NCBI GenBank assembly: GCA_035527515.1
Contig: DATLAJ010000053.1
Coordinates: 1-64,000 of the forward strand
Direction: 5' to 3'
Source of the DNA: a bacterium
Lineage (GTDB): Bacteria > B130-G9
DNA: 64,000 nucleotides
Both the position numbers and the translations under genes were made by a program. How positions within the stretch are numbered: the first letter of the stretch is position 1; every line of letters starts with the position of its first letter. The notes under the pieces were generated by a model. It worked only from the letters and a program-made list of their open reading frames with translations, had not been told where the DNA came from and ran no database searches. Positions 63,601 through 64,000 of the stretch are shown piece by piece.

Positions 63601-64000
63601 GCCAGTTGGTCGGGTCATACTACAACATGTATAATGAGGGCGGGACATTCTTCGAGGACACCTTCCACTGCGAGGTCGGCGGCACTAGATCGGGGGATGA
63701 GAGCCTTGCCATCGTTGGCAAGTCGGGGGACGTCATAGGCGATGCGCTCAGTGTTGGTCTGTCGGGCACCGAGGAGTTTCCCGCCACGCCTGACTACCTC
63801 ACGCCGCTTGAAGGCTGCGATACGTTTCTGCATTTTGCTGATGACGAGAGTCAGAAGATGGGAGTCCGCGCTGAGAACCTGAACGCACGCGGAGTCTATC
63901 TTACGTTTGAGATCGGTGACGTCGATGACGCCGAACAGGGAGAGATGCTCTTTTCAAGGGCGGTTGACTGGCTCATGGGCTCAGCCGAGACACCGTCCGG
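60645..64000 (+). CDS. Secreted zinc metalloprotease (FTP propeptide, M4/M36-like), partial
   Basis: The reading frame runs from ATG 60645 (site GAGGGAGGA) to the window end without a stop, so at least 1118 residues. A signal peptide (VCLLAMVAFIAAFPGILHA-like) is followed by an FTP inhibitory propeptide (residues 65-190, YEGIPVWRAGLSVHIDG). The protease domain has HEYGH (403-407) with catalytic Glu404, third ligand Glu425 in DEGYADYF, and GHHDGQIWSGALWDIR from about 467. This is the gluzincin M4/M36 site. The C-terminal part has Ig-like beta domains and, near 880-1118, a Rossmann-like GATase1-type region. A plausible T2SS substrate. Confidence 0.9.
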   Translation, partial: MTGQRFIVCLLAMVAFIAAFPGILHAFVQPQNESAVPEVPLAQHQAGAPTQAQLDYLDSLTAQRPVAVQFSEKTGSPRSVSGRLYWAKRADESLVAREAIDRFGQLYSIRPSEDALTLVKTSRSYSYSHYRFEQEYEGIPVWRAGLSVHIDGAGVVRRLNGEFYRGIHCATEPLLTAQDAEDVALSFLSPSEETDLSQQARLVIAPTERFRLAYQVKVFCRKPLGLFVLLVDAQNGDLLYLKNELLFSRVTGNVYDVNPGETPQAEMPIRDMKATAGVNVYYTDAEGYYDAEGEVSAHIEGPYCKALNDDFSRASWDGDATFVWDYAPTSTHFDEVCAFYHVNLIHAWLKDHLEFDGMDLPISVTVHYSEDMNNAFYSPTYNSISLGDGTLRDPAHDADIVMHEYGHAVVHNTASRDFSAQSLDEGYADYFTCSLHDDPLVGEWWMPPYLRNLDNDMVYPFDLVGEGHHDGQIWSGALWDIRKKYGADVADRIALGTLYYYGSETPSFLDARDAALDADEECFGSEHRNSIVEIFSKRGISDVSIASWSISEVEGNGDGVADPGETLDLSVQVRNLTGSMVSSSFIALQSDSPFIEVTDGLTQLPIVQGHEKVQCASPFRFKIATGCPADGVLEFGVKIGFDVDALIFAGAIRMTLGRSPEVAFLEHRIYDFVGNGDQEANPGELIVILPTLSNTGNATASNVRIRTFVRSPYVNARGGYQGQISTNTASYGDIEPGQTIEASESQNNIIEILESDTPDGYEYDVDYDLLEQGGRRWTGSFPVTVTGNDQTPPWVAYSEGSPTQVNQGSSFYVVALVIEPGRIASIGGELHNRAGDGLGKVLFTRYTQDLYVGFGAMPANEDVFLDITAEDANGNEGTKRNACAFGPTTFTQESNVLFVADDFADAEGMRHKTLEALAQKGLSADVWETEIRQLPGKSTLSKYAGGLVIFDAKYNPYYMSHYPYLAYRPVAVADAMQLGANVLLTGQLVGSYYNMYNEGGTFFEDTFHCEVGGTRSGDESLAIVGKSGDVIGDALSVGLSGTEEFPATPDYLTPLEGCDTFLHFADDESQKMGVRAENLNARGVYLTFEIGDVDDAEQGEMLFSRAVDWLMGSAETPS

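Overview
The window reads as a chromosomal stretch from a Gram-negative bacterium of moderately high GC. It has a porin-like outer-membrane barrel, LolA-like and MlaE-like envelope proteins, a GmhA-type heptose-phosphate isomerase and a complete-looking type II secretion (T2SS) operon. No rRNA or strong taxonomic marker is present. The mix of heptose, T2SS, HD-GYP, beta-helix and FTP/M4-like protease genes fits an uncultivated candidate-phylum lineage, but I cannot name the phylum from sequence alone.

Layout. Positions 1-400 hold the end of a TPR protein. Positions 448-5132 hold an operon of porin, FMN_bind-like protein, OB-fold lipoprotein, MacB/FtsX-type permease and two ATPases. Positions 5133-11582 are a loose accessory region. 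It contains a secreted beta-helix protein, an HD-GYP protein, a truncated membrane protein, a LolA-like protein, and two short non-coding elements built from inverted repeats and hairpins. Positions 11583-15805 carry queA and then a tightly overlapping gmhA / unknown / radical SAM trio. Positions 15850-19442 are an McrBC restriction pair. Positions 19484-24667 (minus strand) carry a glycosyltransferase, a receiver-GAF-HisKA protein without an ATPase domain, pgpA, a zinc-ribbon protein, an MlaE-like permease, trxA and tRNA-Glu. Positions 24844-29539 carry a carbamoyltransferase and a large Ig-like secreted protein.

Positions 29975-46180 form one long plus-strand array: ECF sigma factor, anti-sigma factor, a TPR/LptA-like periplasmic protein, then gspE-F-G-H-I-J-K-L-M-C-D and a lipoprotein. 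The GspL-like protein carries a second MshEN-type domain inside its actin-like fold. Positions 46181-48468 are a small island with a deleted Dam-type methylase, a DUF3800 gene and a 63-bp direct repeat on both sides of that gene.

Positions 48469-60403 return to core genes: tgt, yajC, secD, secF, rel/spoT, ridA and an acyltransferase-like protein that lacks its nucleophile. Three envelope/ATPase genes are wedged between yajC and secD. The window ends inside a large secreted zinc metalloprotease, a plausible substrate of the T2SS, as are the other large signal-peptide proteins here (inference).
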